Positions 1 to 6,811 are shown, numbered from the stretch's first letter. The stretch: 9,968 nucleotides of DNA from Chthonomonas sp035294505 (GCF_035294505.1 NZ_DATGKU010000206.1:1-9968), one strand, 5' to 3'. The notes: a model not told the origin generated them from the sequence alone. Numbers and translations: made by a program.

Positions 1-1009
1 AATTCGCTACCCAATACCCGCTGTTGTCCGAATAGGGCGCTAAATCTATCCCGCTCAATGCAGGCGTCGGGTCGGAGGCCGTGGCCGCTTTAAGCTCCCC
101 TATCAGCTTCTGAAGATAGTCCGGGTCATTGACTTTCAGACTGTCTAGATTACGCGAGGCCGTATCAAGGGCTACATAGCGCTTGCTATAGCTATAAAAA
201 GGAGGAGGGGGAAACAACTGGGTTTTGTTGCTGGTATCATTGACCGCATCCGCATTCGCCGAACTCCAGCTGGCATTGGCAAGCGGGCTACCCAGGTAAG
301 TCATCACCCCACTGACATTATGGGGGTCGCCTATCGGCGTGTTGCTGGCAAACACATAGTGCCCCTTCGCACTCTCTATCACCGCCGGACGATACGGAAT
401 AAAGTTCCCCTCATTTAAAAATGGGAAAAGAGTATCTGCCAGCCCATTGGTGGCTGCAAGCACAAACAACGGCTGACCCCCTCGGTCGTAACCCGCCACC
501 TTCATATACTCCTGTTCCCAAGGCAACGTCACCTGACCGGATACCCCGCTCCCATCTCCATTGGCTATAAAGGTCGCCAAAACCGCCCCTGTGGATAAGT
601 CGGAAACCACCACTTTCCCCAACCGTTTCTGAGCATCCGCTATCTGAACCACCAATGTGTACTTCCCATCCGCAGGGTAAAAACCACCCCAGTCCGCCTC
701 TTGGGGAACCTGCATCGTCACAAACTCATAGGTCTCGAAGTTGTCTTGCGAGGGGGTAATCCCGGCGGGATAGCAGGCCAGGTCGGTTTGCAGGGCAAAG
801 GTGCGAGGCGCAGCGTTGGGATTGGTGAGGCTGAGCCAGGTACCTGAAACCAACACAGAGACCGTGATGTTGGCATCGGTAGGCAGCGGCAGCAGGGCGG
901 AGGCTGAAGGGGTTTGGGCGAAGGAAGGGGAAGAGAGCACCAGAGGTGCGGTGAGCCTGGCGAGTGCAGAGGAAAGGAACTGTCTTCGGGGGATGCCGCG
1001 TTGAGACAT
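1..1009 (-). CDS. Tat-exported protein of unknown function (C-terminus beyond the window)
   Basis: An open frame of 336 codons runs from the ATG at 1009 off the left edge; I found no in-frame stop. The N-terminus reads MSQRGIPRRQFLSSALARL, a twin-arginine signal (RRQFL) followed by a hydrophobic stretch and a plausible signal-peptidase site after SPSFA (about residue 31), so the product is probably exported folded. The mature part is rich in Gly, Asn, Thr, Tyr and Pro, with a four-proline run about 60-70 residues before the edge. It looks like a beta-rich extracytoplasmic protein, but I recognise no family. The start is uncertain: no Shine-Dalgarno lies within 15 nt of the ATG, and the nearest (AGGTGG) is about 18 nt away. 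A small ORF with a strong ribosome site ends 23 nt upstream, so translation may be coupled to it or fused through a frameshift. The frame stays open upstream to a stop at 1088-1090. Coding capacity is certain; function is unknown. Confidence 0.8.
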   Translation of the reverse strand, partial: MSQRGIPRRQFLSSALARLTAPLVLSSPSFAQTPSASALLPLPTDANITVSVLVSGTWLSLTNPNAAPRTFALQTDLACYPAGITPSQDNFETYEFVTMQVPQEADWGGFYPADGKYTLVVQIADAQKRLGKVVVSDLSTGAVLATFIANGDGSGVSGQVTLPWEQEYMKVAGYDRGGQPLFVLAATNGLADTLFPFLNEGNFIPYRPAVIESAKGHYVFASNTPIGDPHNVSGVMTYLGSPLANASWSSANADAVNDTSNKTQLFPPPPFYSYSKRYVALDTASRNLDSLKVNDPDYLQKLIGELKAATASDPTPALSGIDLAPYSDNSGYWVAN

Positions 1010-1032
1010 GGTAGGTCGCGAGACGTTACCAC

Positions 1033-1095
1033 CTACGGGGGGGGGACACTCCCTTGCCCTTGTTGCTGTTTGCGTTGTTTTCTGTTCTTAGCCAT
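1033..1095 (-). CDS. Possible 20-residue basic leader peptide ending in a C9 tract
   Basis: A 20-codon ORF begins MAKNRKQRKQQQGQG and ends SVPPP before a TAG at 1033-1035. Its ATG (1093-1095) has a strong Shine-Dalgarno, AAGGAG with 9 nt spacing, far better than that of the exported-protein gene 23 nt downstream. The proline codons are written by an uninterrupted run of nine C (plus-strand G, 1037-1045). A -1 slip, or one extra C, would bypass the TAG and continue into the exported-protein frame, adding VGGNVSRPT before MSQRG. It may therefore be a leader peptide that couples translation, the true N-terminus of a slippage-controlled gene, or the product of a homopolymer sequencing error. The ribosome site and frame are visible; function is inferred. 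Confidence 0.45.
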   Translation of the reverse strand: MAKNRKQRKQQQGQGSVPPP

Positions 1096-1257
1096 TGAAG
1101 GTGTCTCCTTTGTTTTGGAATAGGTTTGTTCTATGCCAAGAGGACTGGGGAGGCCTCTCGAAGGAGGAGGGGTCTGCTCAGGAGCCTCAGAATGGCCAAG
1201 GTTGGATATGCGGTTGTGTGGTCTGTGCTCGAAGGGGCAGCGTGTTCAGACAATAAT

Positions 1258-1287
1258 AGGATAACACAGGGTAGTAGGATATGTCAA
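1258..1287 (-). promoter_or_regulatory. Sigma70-type promoter for the leader ORF and exported-protein gene
   Basis: On the minus strand, TTGACA (1282-1287) is followed after 18 bp by TATCCT (1258-1263), predicting a start near 1251 and a leader of about 155 nt. An A7T6 tract (1308-1320) lies upstream and could act as a distal UP-like element. The -35 is perfect and the -10 is 4 of 6. I recognised no riboswitch in the leader. Confidence 0.6.
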
Positions 1288-1320
1288 GTCGTTTTATGGG
1301 TGTGGGGAAAAAATTTTTTT

Positions 1321-1437
1321 AGGAGATTTTGTTGGTGTAGGAAGGGCTAAGAGGGCAATTGTAGATGAGGGTAAGGGGCGAATAGAGATGCAAGAGAGGG
1401 AGTGTTGAAGTGAGGGGAAGAGCGGGGGCTTATCATC
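1321..1437 (-). other. Gene-free, strongly strand-asymmetric spacer downstream of katA
   Basis: The plus strand is almost entirely G, A and T, so the katA-sense RNA here would be C- and U-rich with very few G. It lies between the katA terminator and the promoter of the next minus-strand gene. This is the composition expected of a Rho loading (rut) region and could back up the intrinsic terminator. Rho use is inferred from composition only. No ORF with a credible ribosome site was found. Confidence 0.25.
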
Positions 1438-1468
1438 AAAAAGCCCCTAGCCCCGAAGGGGCTAGGGG
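1438..1468 (-). terminator. Rho-independent terminator of katA
   Basis: A perfect 11-bp inverted repeat (1444-1454 and 1458-1468; arm CCCCTAGCCCC) has a 3-nt loop. In the katA direction it is followed by CTTTTTG, from the A-run at 1438-1442. It starts 27 bp past the katA stop. On the plus strand no T-run follows, so it acts in the minus direction. Confidence 0.9.
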
Positions 1469-1494
1469 AATAGCATAAGAGGATCAGGTCTCTG

Positions 1495-2988
1495 TTAGCG
1501 GGCGGTAGTGACGCTTACGAGGCCGGGAATTTCGGAGGGGTCAATGCCGAGTTTTTGGGCTACTCGCCGTCCGTAATCTTCATCCGCACGGAAGAAGTGG
1601 CCGAGCTGGCGCAACTGCACCTCCTTGCGAGCCTGCCCGAGTGCCTTAGCGATGGCTGTGGTCAGCCTCTCGCGTTGCCCCTCATCGAAGAGACGGTAGA
1701 GGTTGCCTGGCTGGGTGTAGTCATCATGATCTTTGGTGGAGTCGTACCGATCTACCGTCACATCCCCAATGTACCAGGCCGGTTCCTTGTACTCCGGTGC
1801 GGGCTGTGGGGTGCCTTCTCGTGAGTTGGGAAAGTAGTTGGGTGCACCACCGTACTCTCCATGCGTCATAAACCCATCCCGTTGGTAGTTTTTCACCGGA
1901 CAGCGTGGGCGATTGACCGGCAGCTGATGATAGTTATTGCCGACACGGTAGCGATGCGCATCGGCATAGCTCATGAGGCGGGCCTGCAGCATCTTATCCG
2001 GGCTCCAACTGATGCCCGGCACGATGGCGCTGGGGCTAAAGGCGGCCTGTTCCACCTCCGCAAAGTAGTTTTCGGGGTTTCGGTTTAGTTCCAAGATACC
2101 GACCTCGATGAGCGGATACTCGGCATGAGGCCAGACTTTCGTGAGGTCGAAGGGGTTCCAGCGGAAGTTCTTCGCCTGTTCATCCGTCATAACCTGAATG
2201 TACATCTTCCAACGCGGGAACTCACCGCGCTCGATGGATTCGAAAAGGTCGCGCTGATGGCTCTCGCGATCCTTGCCGATGATGCGCTCGGCCTCCTCGT
2301 CGGTGAGGCATTGAATGCCCTGCATCGTCTTCATGTGGAACTTACACCATACCCGCTCGCCTTTCTCGTTGATGAGGCTATAGGTGTGGCTGCCGTAGCC
2401 GTTCATGTGGCGGTAGCTGCGTGGAAGCCCGCGGTCGGAGAAGAGGATGGTGACCTGGTGCAGCGATTCGGGGCAGAGCGACCAGAAGTCCCACTGCATA
2501 TCCATGTCGCGAAGGTTGGTACGAGGATCGCGCTTTTGGGTGTGGATGAACATTTGGAACTTATAGGGGTCGCGCACAAAGAAGACGGGGGTGTTGTTGC
2601 CTACAAGGTCCCAGTTGCCCTCTTCGGTATAGAACTTGATGGCAAAGCCCCGCACGTCGCGCTCCGCATCGGCGGCACCGCGCTCACCGGCCACGGTGGA
2701 GAAGCGGATAAAGATGGGAGTCTGCTTGCCGATCTCGGAGAACAGTTTGGCTTTAGAGTAGCGGGTAATGTCGTTGGTGACGGTAAAGGTGCCGTAAGCC
2801 CCGGAGCCTTTCGCGTGAACGACCCGTTCGGGGATGCGCTCTCGATTGAAGTGCTGCATCTGTTCGAGTAGCTGAATGTCCTGCATAAGCAGGGGGCCGC
2901 GCGGCCCGGCCGTGAGGGCGTTTTGGTTGTCGGCGATAGGGGCGCCGTCGGCAGTGGTAAGAATGGGGTGTTCCTTGTCTTCGGGCAT
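1495..2988 (-). CDS. katA: Monofunctional haem catalase
   Basis: This gene encodes cytosolic breakdown of hydrogen peroxide to water and oxygen. The 497-residue length fits small-subunit (clade 3 type) haem catalases, and there is no C-terminal flavodoxin-like domain as in the large-subunit forms. Visible active-site features are the distal His58 in RVVHAKGSGAYGTF, Asn131 in GNNTPVFFVRDP, and the proximal haem ligand Tyr341 with Arg337 in RLMSYADAHRYR. Residues 92-108 hold the conserved FIRFSTVAGERGAAD. The start at 2988 follows an AGGAGG about 12 nt upstream, and the protein begins MPEDKEH as relatives do. It diverges from oxyR, shares the operator region with it, and ends at its own terminator. 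It is probably induced by peroxide through OxyR. The long plus-strand frame opposite it (2125-2871) is an antisense shadow. Confidence 0.97.
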   Translation of the reverse strand: MPEDKEHPILTTADGAPIADNQNALTAGPRGPLLMQDIQLLEQMQHFNRERIPERVVHAKGSGAYGTFTVTNDITRYSKAKLFSEIGKQTPIFIRFSTVAGERGAADAERDVRGFAIKFYTEEGNWDLVGNNTPVFFVRDPYKFQMFIHTQKRDPRTNLRDMDMQWDFWSLCPESLHQVTILFSDRGLPRSYRHMNGYGSHTYSLINEKGERVWCKFHMKTMQGIQCLTDEEAERIIGKDRESHQRDLFESIERGEFPRWKMYIQVMTDEQAKNFRWNPFDLTKVWPHAEYPLIEVGILELNRNPENYFAEVEQAAFSPSAIVPGISWSPDKMLQARLMSYADAHRYRVGNNYHQLPVNRPRCPVKNYQRDGFMTHGEYGGAPNYFPNSREGTPQPAPEYKEPAWYIGDVTVDRYDSTKDHDDYTQPGNLYRLFDEGQRERLTTAIAKALGQARKEVQLRQLGHFFRADEDYGRRVAQKLGIDPSEIPGLVSVTTAR

Positions 2989-3019
2989 GTTTTGTTTTGA
3001 CCTCCTGGTGAATTTTAGA

Positions 3020-3062
3020 GAAAAGCTCTCTCGGCAACGTCATGGCTGCCTAAGAGCTTTTC
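3020..3062 (-). promoter_or_regulatory. Stem-loop in the katA leader
   Basis: Perfect 10-bp arms GAAAAGCTCT (3020-3029) and AGAGCTTTTC (3053-3062) pair. A further 4-bp GGCA/TGCC helix sits inside after a small internal loop. It lies in the predicted leader between the katA start site (about 3128) and the Shine-Dalgarno near 3000-3005, which stays unpaired. It could stabilise the mRNA or cause partial attenuation. No proper U-tract follows, so it is not called a terminator. Confidence 0.45.
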
Positions 3063-3086
3063 GGGTGAGAGAGAAAGCGGGATACT

Positions 3087-3148
3087 TCAGAATAGGACGA
3101 AGCCCTGTGCTCCCCACTTTCGCACCTCGTTGTCAGTATAGGACGAAG
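3087..3148. repeat. Pair of 16-bp direct repeats in the katA-oxyR control region
   Basis: TCAGWATAGGACGAAG occurs at 3087-3102 and 3133-3148, differing at one base and spaced 46 bp start to start. The second copy contains the katA -10 hexamer; the first lies in the katA leader. They may be two binding sites for a second regulator, or a duplicated promoter segment. The first copy has a -10-like TATTCT but no -35 at the right distance. Confidence 0.5.
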
Positions 3149-3158
3149 GAGGTATTAT
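3130..3158 (+). promoter_or_regulatory. oxyR promoter
   Basis: TTGTCA (3130-3135), a 17-bp spacer and TATTAT (3153-3158) each match the sigma70 consensus at 5 of 6 positions. The predicted start is near 3165, giving a leader of about 35 nt. The -35 shares one base with the -10 of the opposing katA promoter, and the -10 abuts the katA -35. Both promoters therefore cannot be occupied at once. Confidence 0.65.
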
Positions 3159-3164
3159 TGTCAA
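3135..3164 (-). promoter_or_regulatory. katA promoter
   Basis: On the minus strand, TTGACA (3159-3164) is followed after 18 bp by TATACT (3135-3140). The predicted start is near 3128 and the leader about 140 nt. The OxyR operator ends right next to this -35, the usual placement for activation by OxyR. Confidence 0.75.
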
Positions 3165-3201
3165 AGACTTTTTTTCTATAGAAACGATAGGCAAAACCTA
3201 T
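3165..3201. promoter_or_regulatory. OxyR operator between katA and oxyR
   Basis: Three elements fall exactly on the OxyR spacing (ATAG-N7-CTAT-N7-ATAG-N7-CTAT): CTAT at 3176-3179, ATAG at 3187-3190 and CTAT at 3198-3201. The fourth position (3165-3168, AGAC) is degenerate at 2 of 4 and touches the katA -35. The operator lies downstream of the predicted oxyR start site and its last element overlaps the oxyR ATG, which suggests autorepression of oxyR with activation of katA. The element spacing is seen directly; binding is inferred from the OxyR family. Confidence 0.8.
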
Positions 3202-4114
3202 GGAAATGCACCAACTGCGTTACTTTGTGGCCGTCGCCGAGACGGGGAGCTTTAGCAGGGCTGCGGAGCGATGCTACGTGAGTCAACCTTCTCTGAGCCT
3301 GCAGATCAAGAAGTTAGAGGAGGAGCTAGGCCAGCCGCTCTTCGATAGGCTGCGTCGTGGGGTGGCCTTGACGGATGCCGGGAAGCTGTTGTTGCCGCGG
3401 GCCAAACAGATTTTGCAGCAGGCACGTGAGGTTGAAGAGCAGTTAAAGCGCCAGCAGTCCATCGAGAACGTGCCGCTTGCAGTGGGAGTTTTGCCCACTA
3501 TCGCGCCCTATCTGCTGCCTCTGGTGGTGGGGCGGATGCTGGCAGGCCATCCACAGTGTCAGCTTCAGATTCGGGAAGACCTCACGGAACGGCTTTTGGA
3601 GGCGTTGGTCAATAACGAAATAGATTGTGCCCTTGTAAGCCTGCCGGCGGAGCATGAGCTGGTAGAGATAGAGGTGCTTGCGCAGGAGCGGCTCTTACTG
3701 GTGGTGCCGGACGGCCCGAACTGGCCCCAGGAGAGCTGTGCGTTAAAAGCGATACAGGATTTTCCTGTCATTACCCTGCACGAGATGCACTGCTTGGGGC
3801 AGCAGATTGACAGCTTTTGCGCGCAGCAGGCGCTCCAACGGCGCATTGTGTGCCGAAGCGCGGAGCTGAGCACGCTCCAGACCCTTGTAGCAATGGGGTT
3901 TGGGGTGTCGTTGGTGCCGGAGATGTGCGCGAGTCGGTCTCCTTTGGAGGGCTGTCGGTATCTGCCACTGGCCGACGAGGGCATTCAACGCGCCATCGCC
4001 GTAGCCTGGCGGCGCGACCGTTCGCGCGGGCATCTTGCCCGCCATTTCGTGGAGCAGGTGCGAGACGTTCTGCAATCGGGAGCTTTGCGCTACAAGCCTA
4101 CCCCATCCCTTTAG
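3200..4114 (+). CDS. oxyR: OxyR, LysR-family peroxide-sensing regulator
   Basis: A LysR-type regulator of 304 residues. The N-terminal winged helix-turn-helix covers about residues 1-60 (MEMHQLRYFVAVAETGSF, then AAERCYVSQPSLSLQIKKLE). A linker helix follows, then the effector domain from about residue 91. Within HEMHCLGQQIDSFC, Cys198 and Cys207 are nine residues apart, the same spacing as the redox pair Cys199/Cys208 of E. coli OxyR. This identifies it as OxyR rather than a generic LysR protein. It has nine cysteines in total, more than needed for the switch. The start at 3200 has only a weak ribosome site, in line with low expression. A second ATG at codon 3 is possible. It diverges from katA, its likely main target, and its 3' end overlaps the convergent minus-strand gene by 17 bp with no terminator visible. 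Confidence 0.93.
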   Translation: MEMHQLRYFVAVAETGSFSRAAERCYVSQPSLSLQIKKLEEELGQPLFDRLRRGVALTDAGKLLLPRAKQILQQAREVEEQLKRQQSIENVPLAVGVLPTIAPYLLPLVVGRMLAGHPQCQLQIREDLTERLLEALVNNEIDCALVSLPAEHELVEIEVLAQERLLLVVPDGPNWPQESCALKAIQDFPVITLHEMHCLGQQIDSFCAQQALQRRIVCRSAELSTLQTLVAMGFGVSLVPEMCASRSPLEGCRYLPLADEGIQRAIAVAWRRDRSRGHLARHFVEQVRDVLQSGALRYKPTPSL

Positions 4115-5252
4115 GCAAAGCTTTGCGAACGCCTTGAAAACGGCACAACAGCGCGGCGATGTCGGGAAAGCGGCGTAGAGGCAGGCTTACTTTGTTCTGC
4201 TCGCAAGCCGATACATAGGCCGCATGAACGGCATCCAAGACGACCCGTGCCGTGTGCGGCCCGATCTCCGGTTCTTCCTGTCGGCGCACACAGGCTGCAA
4301 AATGCTGCAAGAGACGCCGAATGCGTACGGCCGAAGGAGAGAGCGCCCGCTCCTCAGGGGTTAGGTCTACGCTCACCCTAGAAGCGTGTTCTCCAACTCG
4401 CTGAAGCGTGAGGTAGGGCAGCGGCAGGTTCGTCGCCGTAGAGGCGCCCACCCCTGCAATAAGCTCGGCGTTGCCATGGCTACCGGTGAGGAAATAGCGT
4501 TCTTCAGGACGCACAGAGAGCGTGCGCATGAACTGGTGAATGGACCGGCCGTGAGGGTGTGTTACGAGCAGAATGGCCAGCGCATCGGCCTGCGCTTTTT
4601 TGCCTCTTGGGTGTGGTGTCCCGATCAGCTGCGCCATCTCCATGTCGGCGCTCACAGCAAACCCTTCTCCCTGCCACCAGAAACAGAGGTCGAGGCTTTG
4701 ACATGCCAAAAACTGCCAATGCGCATTCCACCCTCCGCTTACGCTATCTCCCGGTGGAAGGTCGGTCTCTTGTGGCAAGCCCCATGTGCAACGCAGCTGC
4801 TCTGGGGTACCCAGCGCATTTTCCTGAACCAGCTGGTGTAGTTTCCTAAAAGAGGGGTCGAATCGGCGAGGGAGCGCAGGCATAAGCAGTCGGTCGCTGC
4901 GCGAGGCCAGCACGAGGAGGTCATCCATATCGGCGAGGTGCAGAGCGAAGGGCACTTCGGCGAGAACCGGCAGATCGGCTCGAAGGGCATCCGCAATGGC
5001 CTGCGCGCGCAAAGCCAGAGGGGTCGTTATCAGCACCGCATCGAGCGGCTGGTCGAGTAAGTCCAGAGTATCTGCGCAAACGGTGGGCCGTCCACCTATT
5101 TGTCGCGCCCATATGCGGGCCAATCGCGGGTCGGGATCGGTTACGGCCGTCACACGAAGCTGAGGTGTTGCGGCCAATGCAGCATGATAACGCATCCTTG
5201 CGATTTCGCACCCGATCACTCCTATTCGTAGTGGCTCCATAGCAGCTCTCAT
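4098..5252 (-). CDS. Gfo/Idh/MocA-fold oxidoreductase homologue, probably non-catalytic
   Basis: The 384 residues show the layout of NAD(P)-dependent Gfo/Idh/MocA dehydrogenases. A Rossmann half begins LRIGVIGCEIA, and AVTDPDPRLARIWARQIG follows the second strand. The C-terminal half is of the usual length. Key positions are altered: the third nucleotide-loop Gly is Glu16; the EKP motif reads EVP (99-101), losing the conserved Lys; and the usual GG-x-D-x3-H-x2-D segment reads GGWNAHWQFLACQSLDL, with Phe181 and Gln185 in place of Asp and His. It may bind a nucleotide or sugar without oxidising it, or act by other chemistry; the substrate is unknown. The ATG at 5252 overlaps the thyX stop (ATGA), implying coupled translation. 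A second ATG at codon 5 also has a purine-rich GAGAG upstream. The 3' end overlaps oxyR tail to tail. Confidence 0.85.
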   Translation of the reverse strand: MRAAMEPLRIGVIGCEIARMRYHAALAATPQLRVTAVTDPDPRLARIWARQIGGRPTVCADTLDLLDQPLDAVLITTPLALRAQAIADALRADLPVLAEVPFALHLADMDDLLVLASRSDRLLMPALPRRFDPSFRKLHQLVQENALGTPEQLRCTWGLPQETDLPPGDSVSGGWNAHWQFLACQSLDLCFWWQGEGFAVSADMEMAQLIGTPHPRGKKAQADALAILLVTHPHGRSIHQFMRTLSVRPEERYFLTGSHGNAELIAGVGASTATNLPLPYLTLQRVGEHASRVSVDLTPEERALSPSAVRIRRLLQHFAACVRRQEEPEIGPHTARVVLDAVHAAYVSACEQNKVSLPLRRFPDIAALLCRFQGVRKALPKGMG

Positions 5253-6166
5253 ACTTTCCGAAAAGCGGTATCTAGCCCAAAAGTGCCGTCCGGAAAGGCC
5301 ACAACTTGATAATCCTCAAACAGGATCGGCTCAACGGCTACTAAACAACGATAGGCAAGAAATGCCAGTGCTCTGATCTCGATTTCGGCATGAAAACTGG
5401 CGCGCATTTCTAAAAAGTGGCGCCAGGCGCGTGCATTACCGGTTACCACTAAGGGCGCCTCGGTTTCATTGGGCAACAGCGAACGCGCCGTTTGCTGCAC
5501 CTTCTTACGGAGATCGGTGCGCATTTCGGCCGAAAGCAGCGGCTGGCCGGCCTGTTGTGCTTCCAAAAGCCGCTCGACCGTGCGCTCATAGTCGGCTGCG
5601 GCGCGGTCTATACGCTCCAGAAATTCGGCGTGAAGCGTGGGATTTTGCTGATATTCCGGTCGTTCCACAAACCGCAGAACACGCCCCGACACATAGCGTT
5701 GCGATATTTGAGAATAGGAGAAGTGGCGATGGCGCACCAGTTCGTGGGTAACCGAGCGGCTAATGCCGTAGCAGAGCAGGCTAAAGTTGGCATGTTCAAG
5801 CACGCTGCCATGCCCCGATTCTTTGATGTTGTCGAAATAGCGTTTGGCTTCTCGGTTCCAGGTTCGCTTTGGGCCGAAGGAGGCATAGCAGAGCTGGCCG
5901 GCCGTTTTGCAAAGCTGGGTTCCCGGATCGAGGGGCACAGGGTCTTGCAGATAGGTGGCAAAGCCCAAATCGGGGTCAAAGCCCTCTAGAAAAGTCGCCA
6001 GCTCTCCTATCTCTGTTTGTGTGCGCCCGATAAGTATGACCCCCGGATGGCATAGATAGGGTGTTCCCTTTACGGTATGGCAAACCTGCGAGTGGATAGC
6101 CGGGAACCCTTTTTCTGTGCCCGATATGGGTATTTCGCGCCAGTCGGTGTGCCCTTCGGCCAACAT
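5249..6166 (-). CDS. thyX: Flavin-dependent thymidylate synthase ThyX
   Basis: ThyX converts dUMP to dTMP using FAD, NADPH and methylene-tetrahydrofolate in the cytosol. The diagnostic RHR-x7-S motif is present as RHRHFSYSQIS (residues 145-155). The upstream ESGHGSVLEHANFSL (117-131) and downstream ARSLLPNETEAPLVVTGNAR (227-246) segments are also typical. At 305 residues it is longer than the common 220-250 forms, with about 40 extra N-terminal residues and a longer C-terminus. The extension is supported as real by GAGGAG about 5 nt before the ATG at 6166; no alternative ATG, GTG or TTG is seen before the conserved region. No ThyA is visible here. The gene is first in a two-gene unit, its TGA overlapping the start of the Gfo-like gene. 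No convincing promoter was found upstream. Confidence 0.95.
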   Translation of the reverse strand: MLAEGHTDWREIPISGTEKGFPAIHSQVCHTVKGTPYLCHPGVILIGRTQTEIGELATFLEGFDPDLGFATYLQDPVPLDPGTQLCKTAGQLCYASFGPKRTWNREAKRYFDNIKESGHGSVLEHANFSLLCYGISRSVTHELVRHRHFSYSQISQRYVSGRVLRFVERPEYQQNPTLHAEFLERIDRAAADYERTVERLLEAQQAGQPLLSAEMRTDLRKKVQQTARSLLPNETEAPLVVTGNARAWRHFLEMRASFHAEIEIRALAFLAYRCLVAVEPILFEDYQVVAFPDGTFGLDTAFRKV

Positions 6167-6250
6167 AGATGCTCCTCAATGCCAACGCTCTTCCCCGGAA
6201 TGCGGGTCGGCATATCGAATACAGTTGTGTGTTGTATCCCCATTGTTGTA

Positions 6251-6264
6251 CCCCAATTTTGGGG
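6251..6264. promoter_or_regulatory. Palindrome upstream of thyX
   Basis: CCCCAATTTTGGGG has 6-bp arms and lies about 85 bp upstream of the thyX start, within the 6167-6321 leader or promoter region. It could be an operator or a small hairpin. The regulator is unknown and no clear -35/-10 pair was found nearby. Confidence 0.3.
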
Positions 6265-6347
6265 GGCATCGAACCAAACTCTATAAGGACGCAAGTATAT
6301 CTATTAGTCCTTACCTGCTACCCCTCAAGGCCGGTGGGGCTGAAACT

Positions 6348-6411
6348 CAAGATTTCTCGTCTTCGGCTCGAAATGACAGTTGTTTATCTCGTCTTCGGCT
6401 TGGAATGACAG
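6348..6411. repeat. 32-bp repeat pair, round A
   Basis: Two adjacent 32-bp units (6348-6379 and 6380-6411) share CTCGTCTTCGGCT and end in AATGACAG. Each can fold into an imperfect hairpin around CTTCGG. The 82 bp from 6361 to 6442 are identical to 6793-6874. Confidence 0.85.
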
Positions 6412-6444
6412 TCGTATCGCCAGCTCTTCAAGCCCCCACCCCAA

Positions 6445-6467
6445 CCCTCCCCCTATCAGGGAGAGGG
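6445..6467. repeat. C/G-rich hairpin, round A
   Basis: CCCTCCCCC (6445-6453) pairs with GGGAGAGGG (6459-6467) with one mismatch and a 5-nt loop. It is of the CCCTC/GAGGG palindrome type common in dispersed bacterial intergenic repeats. Confidence 0.6.
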
Positions 6468-6569
6468 GAGACCAATAAGTTCATTGGCAGTTTTCTATGA
6501 TAACCTTCTCCTTGAAAAACTAACCAAGACCGCCCCCTTTCTTCAATAAGTAAGACACAATAAACGCCT

Positions 6570-6615
6570 CAGCGGCCAGAACCGTTTCCTTCAAAGCCCA
6601 TCTCTCTGGCCGCTG
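6570..6615. repeat. Inverted repeat with 10-bp arms
   Basis: CAGCGGCCAG (6570-6579) and CTGGCCGCTG (6606-6615) are perfectly complementary around a 26-nt loop. A shortened version with 8-bp arms recurs at 7201-7246, so the structure belongs to the repeat mosaic. Confidence 0.65.
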
Positions 6616-6698
6616 CTGTGCCGTCTGCTAAGACCGCTGCGTTGCTGTCTGCAAGACGAAAGGATGGGTAGGGGGCGAGCAAAGTCGGCTTGCTCGGT

Positions 6699-6811
6699 GA
6701 ACTGGCTCTAGAGCCGAAGCAATTGGCGGGTTCTGCAGCCTCTACCCCAACTCCCTCAGAACTGGTGGGGATGGAAACCCAAGATTTCTCGCCTTCGGCT
6801 CGAAATGACAG
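6699..6811. repeat. 113-bp repeat, round B
   Basis: It matches 7030-7142 at 111 of 113 positions by eye. It holds the perfect 12-bp palindrome GGCTCTAGAGCC (6704-6715) near its left end and a 32-bp unit (6780-6811) at its right end. The near-identity points to recent duplication or gene conversion. Confidence 0.85.

Noticed and set aside
1126..1350. Plus-strand frame including MAKVGYAVVW from 1193
   Set aside because: An AGGAG precedes the internal ATG, but the frame runs through the minus-strand promoter and its composition (many Trp, Cys and Arg) is unlike a protein.
2125..2871. 248-codon open frame on the plus strand opposite katA
   Set aside because: It lies entirely antisense to a well-supported catalase gene, has no family motif or ribosome site, and reflects the codon pattern of the real gene.
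2753..3043. 96-codon minus-strand frame starting in the katA leader (MTLPRELF)
   Set aside because: No Shine-Dalgarno before its ATG and it runs out of frame into katA. The katA start has its own AGGAGG. An upstream-ORF role is not excluded but unsupported.
6300..6330. TTGAGG/TAATAG on the minus strand as the thyX promoter
   Set aside because: Weak matches, a 16-bp spacer and more than 140 bp from the gene; not better than chance by eye.
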